Below, one piece after another: positions 7,277 through 15,349 of a stretch of 24,573 nucleotides of DNA (position 1 is the first letter of the stretch; the number at the start of each line of letters is the position of its first letter). The DNA lies in the NCBI GenBank assembly GCA_023408815.1, contig JAEYJO010000055.1, forward strand, positions 1 through 24,573, read 5' to 3'. Origin of the DNA: Bacillota bacterium (GTDB lineage Bacteria > Bacillota > Clostridia > Lachnospirales > Lachnospiraceae). Both the position numbers and the translations under genes were made by a program. The notes below the pieces were generated by a model, which was not told where the DNA came from, did not search any database, and saw only the letters and a list, made by a program, of their open reading frames with translations.

Positions 7277-9973
7277 TTACCTCAATACCACCACAATATC
7301 ATTTTCTCTGCGCATCTTACAAGAAGCGAAATACTCCTTTCCAATCAATGCATCCCTCCCGGACACAAGCTGTCCATTCATAATAACTTCCTTCACCTCA
7401 TATTCTCCATACGACTTCATAAGCGGATTCAAATACTTCACATGCAGCTTCCGTCCTCCAAACTCCACATGCACTGCCGCCTCGTGATTTTTATCGAACT
7501 GCTCCGCCATAAGCTTCGGCTCCAGCTTCAAACTTCCATACTCCCCTTTTACCCCGTACATCTCAGTGAGCACCGTCATCAACAGCCAGCTCGCCGATCC
7601 CGTAAGGTAATGATAGACCCCTCTCCCCCTCGGGTCTATATATTCAGGAATCCCCGGATATATCTTACTCTTCGACACATCGCTGGCATGGCTGTAAAGG
7701 CTTTTTACCGCCTTATATCCCTCCTTTACAAACCCGCGCTTATACAGAGCATTGGCATACATAATTGTCATATGGCTGAATACCGCACCGTTTTCCTTCT
7801 GTCCATATGCAAAACCGAACATCCTTCCCATATCAGCCTTTATTTCTCCGAAATTCGTATTCAGGCGATAACCGCCCACCTCCGGCGCATAAAGATATCC
7901 GTCCGCAGACTTCACGATCTCCTCTACCTGTTTCTCCTGCGCAGTACCTGACATAATAGTAAATACCTGCCCTGTCAGCATCATACGTACACCTTTTTCG
8001 AAATCACCCTCTACCCTGTTTCCGTTATTATCGTAATAGCTGTTATACCATGAGTGCCCTGCGCCATTTTTAAGCCACTCCGTCCTCCTGATATGCTCTT
8101 TCAGCCAACCCGCTTTTTTCCTCAGATTCTCTGCCAGCTTTTCCGTATCTATTTCAAATCTCTCGCCGCTCACCGTATGCCCGCAAACATTACAATAACG
8201 CTTCAACAGCTTCTTTTTCTCCTCAATGCTGTCATAAAGCCCTTTTTCTTCAGAAAGAAGCAGCTCCATTTCCTTCAAAAGAGTGACGGTCTTCACCTTT
8301 CCCTTCTTTTGCATATAAAATATAAGATCGGCGATTTCCTCCAGATTTCCCGCATACGCTGCCGTAAACGCCACACTCTCACCCCGCTCCGGCGCCATGT
8401 CCAGCGCATCGTTCCAGTCCGCACCCCGAAGCCTCATATGGTTGTGCTCTCCCACGTCATAAAACGCTGTAAGGTGCTGTAATAATATATGCTCAAGAAT
8501 CGTTCCGCTGTAAGCATCGCCTTCTGCCGTCTTCTGAATGCAGCCCTGCTCCTCCGCCCAGCTCTCGTCGCGGCCTTCTCCCCGAAATCCCTGGGCATCT
8601 TTGAAATATCCCGCTTCCTCCAGCATGAAATCCAGATCGCCGCTTTGCTTGATATATAAGTAAGCAGTCATGAAGGGCCACATCCCGTGGTCCATCCAAA
8701 CTCTGGCGATTCCGTTTCTATCCGCAATGAACTCACCTTGCTCCTTTCCTATAATCGTAGCGTTGGTTCCGTCCATGCGCACGCCCCCAAAATTAGACAG
8801 CAGCATTTCCCTGACACCGGAAGGATTCATCATAAGGAGTGCCAGACAATCCTGCCACAAATCCCTCCAGCCTCTTCCACCTTTTCCGTAGTCGTGGTGG
8901 GGCAGGAAGGAGCAGCCGTAAATACGCCGCAATATCGGCTGGAAATTCACCCAATACATCCATTTATCGAATCTATCATCTCCTGATTCATAAGATATGT
9001 TTACCTTCTCATTCCAATATTCCTTTGTCTCCTTCAGCCTCTTTACAAAGACCTCCTCCGTTAAATAGGAGTCTGCCGCCTTCGAAAGAGCGTCCGCATC
9101 CTCGCCATAGCCAAGGGCAACCACGTAGGCGATTCTCTCTCCGGGATTCAATGTGAATTCCTCGAACACAATTCCACCCATAGCTTCGAAGCCGTCCACC
9201 TGCGTACCCGCCGGTACCGTATCTATCTTATCTCCATAAAGTGCACCGGGATTCTCAAAATCCCCGCCCTCGCCGATAAAGTCCTCAGCCGTAGGAATAA
9301 AGCCGATGGGAAGCCTGCCGCCGCCCCTGCCGAATACACCGTATACTACCGCATTCTTTCTATGTCCCCTTTCGTCAAAGGTCAGCGTCGGATTCACCAT
9401 CACGCCGTTTTCTGCCGTTATGATCCGATGCAGCATACTCGTAACGTTTCTATGATCTCTTATATTGTCCGCACTGCGCGCATATATCGGAATTGCCGCC
9501 ATGGGTGTTGCCGTTATATAATTTTTCCCTATATTTTCAATAGTTACCATAGTCAGCTCGACCTTGTCCTCCGTATGGGGAACAAAAGTCGTCACTTCCG
9601 AGATCAGGCCGTAAGCAACGGATTTTCTCTTTATCATATGCCACATAATGCCTGCTTCGAGAACGGTTTCTTCCTTTGCCCTGGTGAACTTCTCCGCCTG
9701 CTGCCTTGAGGAAACTCCCGTAGCAGACCAGAGCTCTCCATTTTGCATTTTCAGCCAGAAATTGCGGGACGACTTGTTATTATGTAAATTTTCACTGCTG
9801 ACCGGCTCTAACAAGAACGTATTCTGTCCGGTCTTGGAATCTCCGCCAAGAAGAGGCGTAATGCTGCTCATGACCCCTGACTCCCCTGCCACCGGAAAGT
9901 AAAGATAGCTCGTAAGCTCCGGATCCTCTATCCGGAAGCTGCCTTCTGCGTCGGTATATTTGTACTGTTCCAT
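7277..9973 (-). CDS. GH94 glycoside phosphorylase, laminaribiose phosphorylase-like
   Basis: This 898-residue enzyme shows the full GH94 signature: an N-terminal beta domain with GGDSKTGQNTFLLEPVSSEN (43-62), a linker, and an (alpha/alpha)6 domain. RGADWNDALD (516-525) holds the catalytic Asp. H734 (FSHMTIMYANAL) and T791-G792 (LTGSASW) correspond to the phosphate-binding residues known in cellobiose phosphorylase. Length and N-terminal sequence recall laminaribiose phosphorylases (about 900 aa). That subgroup assignment comes from memory and has not been aligned. The start has GGAAGGAG nine bases upstream. It is the first gene of the two-gene operon divergent from an AraC regulator. No signal peptide is seen, so it should act on imported disaccharide. 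No transporter lies next to the pair. Confidence 0.88.
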   Translation of the reverse strand: MEQYKYTDAEGSFRIEDPELTSYLYFPVAGESGVMSSITPLLGGDSKTGQNTFLLEPVSSENLHNNKSSRNFWLKMQNGELWSATGVSSRQQAEKFTRAKEETVLEAGIMWHMIKRKSVAYGLISEVTTFVPHTEDKVELTMVTIENIGKNYITATPMAAIPIYARSADNIRDHRNVTSMLHRIITAENGVMVNPTLTFDERGHRKNAVVYGVFGRGGGRLPIGFIPTAEDFIGEGGDFENPGALYGDKIDTVPAGTQVDGFEAMGGIVFEEFTLNPGERIAYVVALGYGEDADALSKAADSYLTEEVFVKRLKETKEYWNEKVNISYESGDDRFDKWMYWVNFQPILRRIYGCSFLPHHDYGKGGRGWRDLWQDCLALLMMNPSGVREMLLSNFGGVRMDGTNATIIGKEQGEFIADRNGIARVWMDHGMWPFMTAYLYIKQSGDLDFMLEEAGYFKDAQGFRGEGRDESWAEEQGCIQKTAEGDAYSGTILEHILLQHLTAFYDVGEHNHMRLRGADWNDALDMAPERGESVAFTAAYAGNLEEIADLIFYMQKKGKVKTVTLLKEMELLLSEEKGLYDSIEEKKKLLKRYCNVCGHTVSGERFEIDTEKLAENLRKKAGWLKEHIRRTEWLKNGAGHSWYNSYYDNNGNRVEGDFEKGVRMMLTGQVFTIMSGTAQEKQVEEIVKSADGYLYAPEVGGYRLNTNFGEIKADMGRMFGFAYGQKENGAVFSHMTIMYANALYKRGFVKEGYKAVKSLYSHASDVSKSKIYPGIPEYIDPRGRGVYHYLTGSASWLLMTVLTEMYGVKGEYGSLKLEPKLMAEQFDKNHEAAVHVEFGGRKLHVKYLNPLMKSYGEYEVKEVIMNGQLVSGRDALIGKEYFASCKMRRENDIVVVLR

Positions 9974-9999
9974 AATCTAAAACTCCTTCCCTTTTACGA

Positions 10000-10030
10000 C
10001 GGATAAATTTGCTTTTTCAAATCTTATCCG
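10000..10030 (-). promoter_or_regulatory. Inverted repeat in the leader of the GH94 operon
   Basis: CGGATAAATTTG and CAAATCTTATCCG are inverted copies with one bulged base, around a GCTTTTT-type loop. They lie 27-57 bp upstream of the 898-aa gene start. The repeat may be an operator for the neighbouring AraC protein or a leader hairpin. No promoter as clear as those of the ABC or PFK genes can be seen on this strand, which would fit an activator-dependent operon. Confidence 0.4.
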
Positions 10031-10045
10031 CCTTCTTAATACACA

Positions 10046-10074
10046 TTGCTTTTTGCTTATATACCAAGTATAAT
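10046..10074 (+). promoter_or_regulatory. Candidate promoter of the AraC-family gene
   Basis: TTGCTT (10046-10051) and TATAAT (10069-10074) are separated by 17 bp. The implied start near 10081 gives a leader of about 118 nt. Within that leader ATCGCTTGAT occurs twice (10135-10144 and 10173-10182), 38 bp apart, a possible autoregulatory site. Confidence 0.5.
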
Positions 10075-10198
10075 GTATAAAAATGTATTTATTCTATATT
10101 AAAAATGTAGTTTTCCATAACAATATTGTCTGTCATCGCTTGATAATGCTTTATTCAACCGTGTGTGACCTTATCGCTTGATGGTATAGGAGGATTCC

Positions 10199-11110
10199 AT
10201 GGAGAAATTCAAACTTTTTCTTGATAATAATCTGAAGGAAAGAAATACTACCGACAAATATTCCTTTCCCTTTCGTGTGGGTTATGAAAGACTTTCTAAT
10301 TATGAGCAGAATTCTTTTCCCATCCACTGGCATCCTGAAGTAGAATTCACTTATGTAACGGAAGGCAGCATGGAATACCAGGCAAACGATAACTTATATA
10401 AAATCAGTGCGGGAAACGGTATTTTCACTAACTCCAACGTCTTGCATACCGCCAGAACGGTCGGTGCAGAGACGGACTGCAGCTATATTGCCATTGTCCT
10501 CAATCCTGTCATCATCTTCGGCTATGAAGACAGCCTTATCTTCAACCGGTATGTTAATCCCATCTGTACGGAGCCGGCGCTTTTTTCCAAATATCTAAGC
10601 GGGGATTCCTCCTTTGGAAAACGAATGATTTCCCTGTTATTAGAGGCTGCCGAATTGCAGAATCAGGCGGAGGACGGCTATGAACTTCTCGTTGTGGAAA
10701 AGCTCTGTTCGCTATGGTCTCTCCTTTTTCAGGAGCTTCAGCCCTCTTTAAATCAAAAAGAGACCGGCACGACAACCGACATCAACCGCCTGAAAACGGC
10801 AATCGGTTTCATCCAGTCTCATTACAGCGAGGATATTTCCCTTCAGGACATCGCCGGCTCCTGCCATATAAGCAAAAGCGAATGCTGCCATTTGTTCAAG
10901 CGGACACTGCGACAGACCCCCTTTACATACTTATTGAATTATCGGATACAAAAAAGCCTTCCCCTGCTTTTAAGCGGCGGTCAATCAATGACGGAAATTG
11001 CCGAAGAGATCGGCTTTCACGGAAGCAGTTACTTTGCAGAAACCTTTAAAAAGATCATGAACTGCTCTCCCAGCGATTATCGGAAAATCCATTCAAAGCA
11101 GGCGCTATAA
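10199..11110 (+). CDS. AraC-family transcriptional regulator with cupin sensor domain
   Basis: The 303-residue protein has an N-terminal cupin-like sensor domain (about 20-110: HWHPEVEFTYVTEG, then SAGNGIFTNSNVLHTAR) that normally binds a sugar. The C-terminal AraC/XylS domain (about 205-300) has two helix-turn-helix motifs, the first around ISLQDIAGSCHISKSECCHLF and the second around MTEIAEEIGFHGSSYFAETF, ending in the usual CSPSDYRK. AGGAGG lies a few bases before the ATG. It is transcribed divergently from the two GH94 phosphorylase genes over a 225-bp gap, so it most likely activates them in response to the disaccharide or a derivative (inference from arrangement). Confidence 0.92.
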   Translation: MEKFKLFLDNNLKERNTTDKYSFPFRVGYERLSNYEQNSFPIHWHPEVEFTYVTEGSMEYQANDNLYKISAGNGIFTNSNVLHTARTVGAETDCSYIAIVLNPVIIFGYEDSLIFNRYVNPICTEPALFSKYLSGDSSFGKRMISLLLEAAELQNQAEDGYELLVVEKLCSLWSLLFQELQPSLNQKETGTTTDINRLKTAIGFIQSHYSEDISLQDIAGSCHISKSECCHLFKRTLRQTPFTYLLNYRIQKSLPLLLSGGQSMTEIAEEIGFHGSSYFAETFKKIMNCSPSDYRKIHSKQAL

Positions 11111-11129
11111 CTGAGCGTTAAGAACAAAA

Positions 11130-11179
11130 GTGTGCTTCGCACACAGCTGCGCATCCTGCCCGAAGGGCTTTTATTTTAT
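11130..11179 (+). terminator. Terminator region after the AraC gene
   Basis: GTGTGC-TTC-GCACAC (11130-11144) is a stable small hairpin. A second short stem GCCC-GAA-GGGC (11158-11168) is followed directly by TTTTATTTTAT. They lie 20-70 bp after the AraC stop codon and before the convergent PFK terminator. The second stem is short, so efficiency is uncertain. Confidence 0.55.
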
Positions 11180-11201
11180 AGAACGCATTTTCCTATAAGA
11201 T

Positions 11202-11233
11202 AAAAAAACAGATGCAATTCACATCGCATCTGT
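11202..11233 (-). terminator. Intrinsic terminator of the phosphofructokinase gene
   Basis: On the minus strand ACAGATGC (11226-11233) pairs with GCATCTGT (11208-11215) over a 10-base loop and is followed by a run of seven T. It lies about 27 bp after the stop codon at 11260, as expected for a single-gene transcript. Confidence 0.85.
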
Positions 11234-11259
11234 CTCATCCTGCAAAAATTATTTTAAAT

Positions 11260-12489
11260 CTATTTTCTTATCAAGTGTCTCGGCAAGCCATTTACGAATA
11301 AAGGCTGTAACTCGCCGATAATAAGCGGTCTTGCATATTTCTCATAACCTTCATTAAGGCCGCATCCGTCTGCCGTAATCCATTCTGCCGGAACCGGTCT
11401 CTCAACGTTAGCGATTGCGTGAATGTCGTATGCACTCGTTCCGCACTGATAAGGGTCATCTCCGTTTCTGTCAAGGGTAATCATCATACCCGTCTTGCCT
11501 TCCTCTGCTGCAATAACAGCGTCATGTCCAACCTGAAATGCTTCGTTGATGTCTGTAAGAGAAGCGAGGTGAGTAGCTGCACGCTGTAAGGTAGAGAATT
11601 CTACCGCACGAGCCTTAAGGCCTGTCTCAGCCGCTACCAAAGAGCAAAGGTATGCCGCAGTACCGGACAGCTGCTTGTGTCCGAATGCATCCACTGCCTT
11701 ATCCGCATCTGCGAGCTCGCATACGAAACGTCCGTCTGCCAAAGCCACGCCTTCGGATACTGCGATTACTACAGAACTCTTCGTAGCTCCAAGATGCTTT
11801 ACTTTAGCCATGAACTTGTCCACATCAAAAGCCACTTCCGGAAGGTAGATCGCGTCCACACCGCTGCAGTCCTCTCCCTTTGCAAGAGCTGCCGCTGCGG
11901 TCAGCCAGCCTGCATGGCGTCCCATGATCTCCACGATACATACGGTAGGCTTCTCAACACCGAAAGACTCGTTATCGCGGATGATTTCCTTCAAGCTCGT
12001 AGCGATATACTTCGCTGCGGAACCATATCCAGGACAGTGATCCGTAATCGGAAGATCGTTATCGATGGTCTTAGGTACGCCCATGAATCTCTGCGGTTTA
12101 TTGTGAGCAGCAGCATAATCGGACAGCATCTTTACGGTATCCATTGAGTCATTACCACCCGCATAGAATAAACATTCGATGTCATGCTTTTCCATTATTT
12201 CAAATACTTTTTCATATACTTCTTCATGCCCTTCAATTTTAGGCATTTTGAAACGGCAGGAGCCTAAAAATGCTGAAGGAGTTCTCTTTAATAACTCAAT
12301 ACCGGTCTCATCTGCGAGATATTCATCGAGGTCGCACAAATTATCCTGCAAAAATCCCTGGATACCATGTACCATACCATATACTTTCTTTACACCAAGC
12401 TTTTTAGCTGCTGCATATACGCCAGCTACCGATGAGTTAATTACGGCTGTAGGTCCGCCGGACTGTCCAACAACAATATTTCCTTTCAT
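11260..12489 (-). CDS. pfp: Pyrophosphate-dependent 6-phosphofructokinase
   Basis: The 409-residue cytoplasmic enzyme phosphorylates fructose 6-phosphate to fructose 1,6-bisphosphate, probably with PPi as donor. Motifs in order are GQSGGPTAVIN (8-18), YAGGNDSMDT (109-118), PKTIDND (139-145) with the catalytic Asp, and EIMGRHAGW (187-195). In ATP enzymes the second motif is GGDGS and the third PGTIDND. The Asp at 114 and Lys at 140 replace the two glycines and are the known markers of PPi use. The Asp normally preceding (GGDDS) is Asn113 here. AAAGGAGAGG sits just before the ATG. The gene is single, with its own promoter and terminator, and would take up hexose phosphate made by the nearby phosphorylases. 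Confidence 0.92.
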   Translation of the reverse strand: MKGNIVVGQSGGPTAVINSSVAGVYAAAKKLGVKKVYGMVHGIQGFLQDNLCDLDEYLADETGIELLKRTPSAFLGSCRFKMPKIEGHEEVYEKVFEIMEKHDIECLFYAGGNDSMDTVKMLSDYAAAHNKPQRFMGVPKTIDNDLPITDHCPGYGSAAKYIATSLKEIIRDNESFGVEKPTVCIVEIMGRHAGWLTAAAALAKGEDCSGVDAIYLPEVAFDVDKFMAKVKHLGATKSSVVIAVSEGVALADGRFVCELADADKAVDAFGHKQLSGTAAYLCSLVAAETGLKARAVEFSTLQRAATHLASLTDINEAFQVGHDAVIAAEEGKTGMMITLDRNGDDPYQCGTSAYDIHAIANVERPVPAEWITADGCGLNEGYEKYARPLIIGELQPLFVNGLPRHLIRK

Positions 12490-12565
12490 ATTTCCTCTCC
12501 TTTGATCTTCTTATAGTTTCTTTATTTCAACCACATCTTGTGTATGCGGTCAATTACCACCACCG

Positions 12566-12594
12566 ATTATAACAGATTCACTTCGGCAATACAA
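12566..12594 (-). promoter_or_regulatory. Promoter of the phosphofructokinase gene
   Basis: On the minus strand TTGTAT (12589-12594) and a perfect TATAAT (12566-12571) are exactly 17 bp apart. The implied start near 12559 gives a leader of about 70 nt. No operator-like repeat is obvious beside it, consistent with steady glycolytic expression. Confidence 0.75.
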
Positions 12595-12735
12595 GTTAAA
12601 ATACCCCATATTTATCTTCCTGATTATTATAATTCTTTATCAATACTAAATAAAACTAATTCACATATTGTCCTTACATCACATAATTCCGCACATCCAT
12701 ATAATAATAATATAGACATATTCAAGGAGTAACTC

Positions 12736-13173
12736 ATGGATTATTTAAACGATACCACAAACATCATCGATCACGGGCCTACCCCCTTCGTGACCGATTT
12801 AAAGCAGGACACGATAAGCAATACTTACTTCCGTGCCGCTCGCTGGACCTGCAAAAATATGCAGCTTACACTAATGTCCGTACCAGTAGATTCCGACATC
12901 GGCCTGGATGTTCACCAAGCCTCCGATCAGTTTTTCTATATCGAACAGGGCAACGCCCTGGTCGTCATGGGAAATTGTCCGGATTGCCTTCAATATCAGG
13001 CACGTATTACAGAAAATTACGCGGTCCTGGTTCCGGCCGGAATATGGCATAACATAATCAACAGCGGTTCCATCCCTCTAAAAATGTTTACCATCTATGC
13101 ACCTTCTCTTCATCCCCACGGAAGTATACACCGGTCGAAAGAGGAAGCGTCAATCTATGAAAGCATGGAGTAG
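12736..13173 (+). CDS. Small single-domain cupin protein
   Basis: This 145-residue soluble protein has one cupin barrel. Motif 1 is around LDVHQASDQFFYIEQG (58-72; His60, Gln65 and Glu70 as likely metal ligands, with the usual second His absent). Motif 2 is VPAGIWHNIIN (99-109) with His105. These fit a mononuclear metal site, as in small dioxygenase-like or isomerase-like cupins, but no substrate can be assigned. AAGGAG lies six bases before the ATG. A TATAAT-like -10 occurs at 12700-12705 without a convincing -35. It is the first of three plus-strand genes, followed after 60 bp by the hydrolase. The tail (about residues 126-145) is polar. Confidence 0.88.
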   Translation: MDYLNDTTNIIDHGPTPFVTDLKQDTISNTYFRAARWTCKNMQLTLMSVPVDSDIGLDVHQASDQFFYIEQGNALVVMGNCPDCLQYQARITENYAVLVPAGIWHNIINSGSIPLKMFTIYAPSLHPHGSIHRSKEEASIYESME

Positions 13174-13182
13174 CGCTCCTCG

Positions 13183-13211
13183 TTGACGGCAGGCACGGGA
13201 TACTATAAAAT
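13183..13211 (+). promoter_or_regulatory. Candidate promoter in front of the alpha/beta hydrolase
   Basis: TTGACG (13183-13188) and TAAAAT (13206-13211) are separated by 17 bp, in the 60-bp gap between the cupin and hydrolase genes. Transcription would begin near 13218, just before the AGGAG ribosome binding site. The hydrolase and radical SAM genes may thus be expressed apart from the cupin gene. Confidence 0.5.
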
Positions 13212-13233
13212 GTACTAATAGGAGAAAAAAGAT

Positions 13234-14166
13234 ATGAAAGATTACCATAACGACGTCGTGTGGAAAGACATGCAGGTTTTCCTTCCTGAACAAAACAGAC
13301 TCTCCGCCGGGACCATGCCCGAAGAATATTTCATACCGGTACACGACATGAATATACATATAGATCACTATAAGGTAAGCAAGCCTAAAGCAACTGTCAT
13401 TTTATTCCATGGAGTCGGAGGGAACGGCAGGCTGCTTTCCTTTATTGCCGTCCGTCTGAAAATAAGCGGATATGAAGTCATATGTCCGGATTTTCCTTTA
13501 TACGGCTGCACCCAATACAGCGGCACCATAACCTATGATATCTGGGTAAAATGCGGATGTGAAATCGTATCCTTCTACCAAAGGCAAGCCGCCAGAAGTA
13601 TCTTCCTGTTCGGCCTGAGCGCCGGCGGTATGCTCGCCTATCAGACAGCCAGCCAATGTCCGGACATATGCGGCATCATTGCAACCTGCATACTCGATCA
13701 AAGAAATCCGTATATTACTAAAAAAACGGCGGCCAATCCACTTATGGGCGCCGCTGCCAAGCCTTTTCTGGCCTCTGTGAACAAAATAGCCGGTAAAATC
13801 AATATACCGATGAAGGCCATCGCAAATATGAAGGCCATTGCCAACAACAGCGAACTCGCAGCCTTGCTCATGAAGGACAAAAAGTCCTCGGGAGTCTCTG
13901 TCCCCATCGCCTTTGTTCATTCCATGCTGAATCCGGCATTAAAAATCGAGCCCGAGCTATTCATATCCTGTCCTTTTCTTCTCGTTCATCCGGGCCTGGA
14001 CAAATGGACGGATGTGTCCCTGAGCCGGATATTCTACGATAAGCTCGGCTGTACCAAAGAAATACATATACTGGAGAACGCCGGGCATTTTCCTATCGAA
14101 GAAAAAGGCCTTTTACAGCTGGAGGATCACTGCCTGCAATTTCTTGAGACTTATCGAAGCGGTTAA
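13234..14166 (+). CDS. Alpha/beta-hydrolase fold protein
   Basis: The 310-residue protein has the standard hydrolase signature: oxyanion-hole FHGVGGNG (58-65), nucleophile elbow GLSAGG with Ser129 (127-132), probable acid Asp256 (HPGLDKWTD) and catalytic His285 (ENAGHFPIEE). The cap region between residues about 155 and 225 is Ala/Lys-rich and contains a tandem six-residue repeat, MKAIAN twice, encoded by an 18-bp DNA duplication (13810-13845). No signal peptide or lipobox is seen, so it is probably a cytoplasmic esterase or lysophospholipase-like enzyme of unknown substrate. AGGAG precedes the ATG. It lies between the cupin gene and the SPL-family gene on the same strand. Confidence 0.88.
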   Translation: MKDYHNDVVWKDMQVFLPEQNRLSAGTMPEEYFIPVHDMNIHIDHYKVSKPKATVILFHGVGGNGRLLSFIAVRLKISGYEVICPDFPLYGCTQYSGTITYDIWVKCGCEIVSFYQRQAARSIFLFGLSAGGMLAYQTASQCPDICGIIATCILDQRNPYITKKTAANPLMGAAAKPFLASVNKIAGKINIPMKAIANMKAIANNSELAALLMKDKKSSGVSVPIAFVHSMLNPALKIEPELFISCPFLLVHPGLDKWTDVSLSRIFYDKLGCTKEIHILENAGHFPIEEKGLLQLEDHCLQFLETYRSG

Positions 14167-14223
14167 TAAATAATAGAATCATCTATTTAGGGGAAAGCTA
14201 TATCTGTCAGGAGGATTTCACGA

Positions 14224-15225
14224 ATGGATATGCGCTTTGATGCAGTTTATTATGAACCGGCTGCGCTCAACTATGAATTGGGCCAGATGCTCCAAAAGAA
14301 ATATGCTGCCTTGCCTTGGATAGAAATAGAAAATCACAACCATATACCCGAGTTGGCGGCGTCAGAGAACCATGATTTTGCAAAATTAAAAAACCATCTT
14401 ATCATAGGTACAAGAAAAACCCACAAATATGTACCCAACCATAAGGTTTCGGACTGGCTGGTACCATATACTTCTTCAGGCTGCCGGGCAATGTGCCTAT
14501 ACTGTTATCTTGTTTGCAATTACAACAAATGTTCCTATCTTCGCTTGTTCGTCAATCGCGAACAAATGCTGGATAAGCTTCTGAAAAAAGCCGCTGCTGC
14601 TCCCGCACCGCAAACCTTTGAGATAGGAAGCAACAGCGACTTGCTGTTGGAAAATACAATCACAGACAATCTGCTCTATACCATCCAGCGTTTTGCGCAG
14701 GAAGGCCGCGGGCACCTTACCTTTCCGACCAAATTCGATATGGTAAATCCATTGCTCGATCTCGACCATAAAGGTAAGATCATTTTTCGCATGAGCCTCA
14801 ATCCCGAAGAGATTATAAGCCGTATAGAACTAGGGACATCCTCGCTGTCGGCACGAATCCATGCATTGAATGAAATGGCGGAAGCCGGATATCCGGTGGG
14901 AATACTGCTCGCCCCCATCATTCTGCTTCCGGACTGGAAACAATTATATGGCAGACTGATTGAGCAGCTGGCCGAAGAGCTAAGCCCAAAGGTCAAACAA
15001 AATAGCTTCATAGAAATCATACTGATGACTTATAGCTTCGTACAAAATGCTATAAACACGGATGCCTTCCCTAATTCCGTAATGCTTTTAAACCGGGAAA
15101 CCATGACTGGCCGCGGGCGCGGTAAATATTGCTACCGAAACGAGATTCGACAGGAGGTAGAAGCTTTCTTACGGCAAAGGCTGTCAGAGCAGTTATCAGA
15201 TATGCAAATATTGTATATTTCATAA
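14224..15225 (+). CDS. Spore photoproduct lyase-family radical SAM protein
   Basis: The 333-residue protein matches the SPL family along its length. The radical SAM 4Fe-4S motif is C87-x3-C91-x2-C94 in SSGCRAMCLYCY. Tyr93 and Tyr95 match the two tyrosines of the radical-transfer path known in B. subtilis SPL (Y97, Y99). The TIM-barrel motifs LTFPTKFDMV (165-174) and RIELGTSSLSARI (200-212) are present. In true SPL the hydrogen donor Cys141 lies in an EA(S/A)CTSD motif; here that segment reads FEIGSNSD, with Ser136 at the Cys position (alignment from memory). Extra cysteines lie at 98 and 103. It may repair the thymine spore photoproduct by a modified path or act on another substrate. AGGAGG precedes the ATG. 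Confidence 0.88.
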   Translation: MDMRFDAVYYEPAALNYELGQMLQKKYAALPWIEIENHNHIPELAASENHDFAKLKNHLIIGTRKTHKYVPNHKVSDWLVPYTSSGCRAMCLYCYLVCNYNKCSYLRLFVNREQMLDKLLKKAAAAPAPQTFEIGSNSDLLLENTITDNLLYTIQRFAQEGRGHLTFPTKFDMVNPLLDLDHKGKIIFRMSLNPEEIISRIELGTSSLSARIHALNEMAEAGYPVGILLAPIILLPDWKQLYGRLIEQLAEELSPKVKQNSFIEIILMTYSFVQNAINTDAFPNSVMLLNRETMTGRGRGKYCYRNEIRQEVEAFLRQRLSEQLSDMQILYIS

Positions 15226-15227
15226 TC

Positions 15228-15262
15228 GGAGGACATACAAGAGCCCGGGCTGAGTCCCCTCC
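15228..15262 (+). terminator. Possible weak terminator after the SPL-family gene
   Basis: GGAGG (15228-15232) can pair with CCTCC (15258-15262) around an internal perfect palindrome AGCCCGGGCT (15242-15251), followed by CATTTTCATTT. The stem is interrupted, so this is a weak candidate. It lies directly after the stop codon at 15223-15225. Confidence 0.35.
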
Positions 15263-15349
15263 CATTTTCATTTAACGCAATAATTTACAAATTTAGAGAA
15301 TAATCTCGGGACAACTAGCATATATTATAGAAAAAAGAGGATGTTTATT

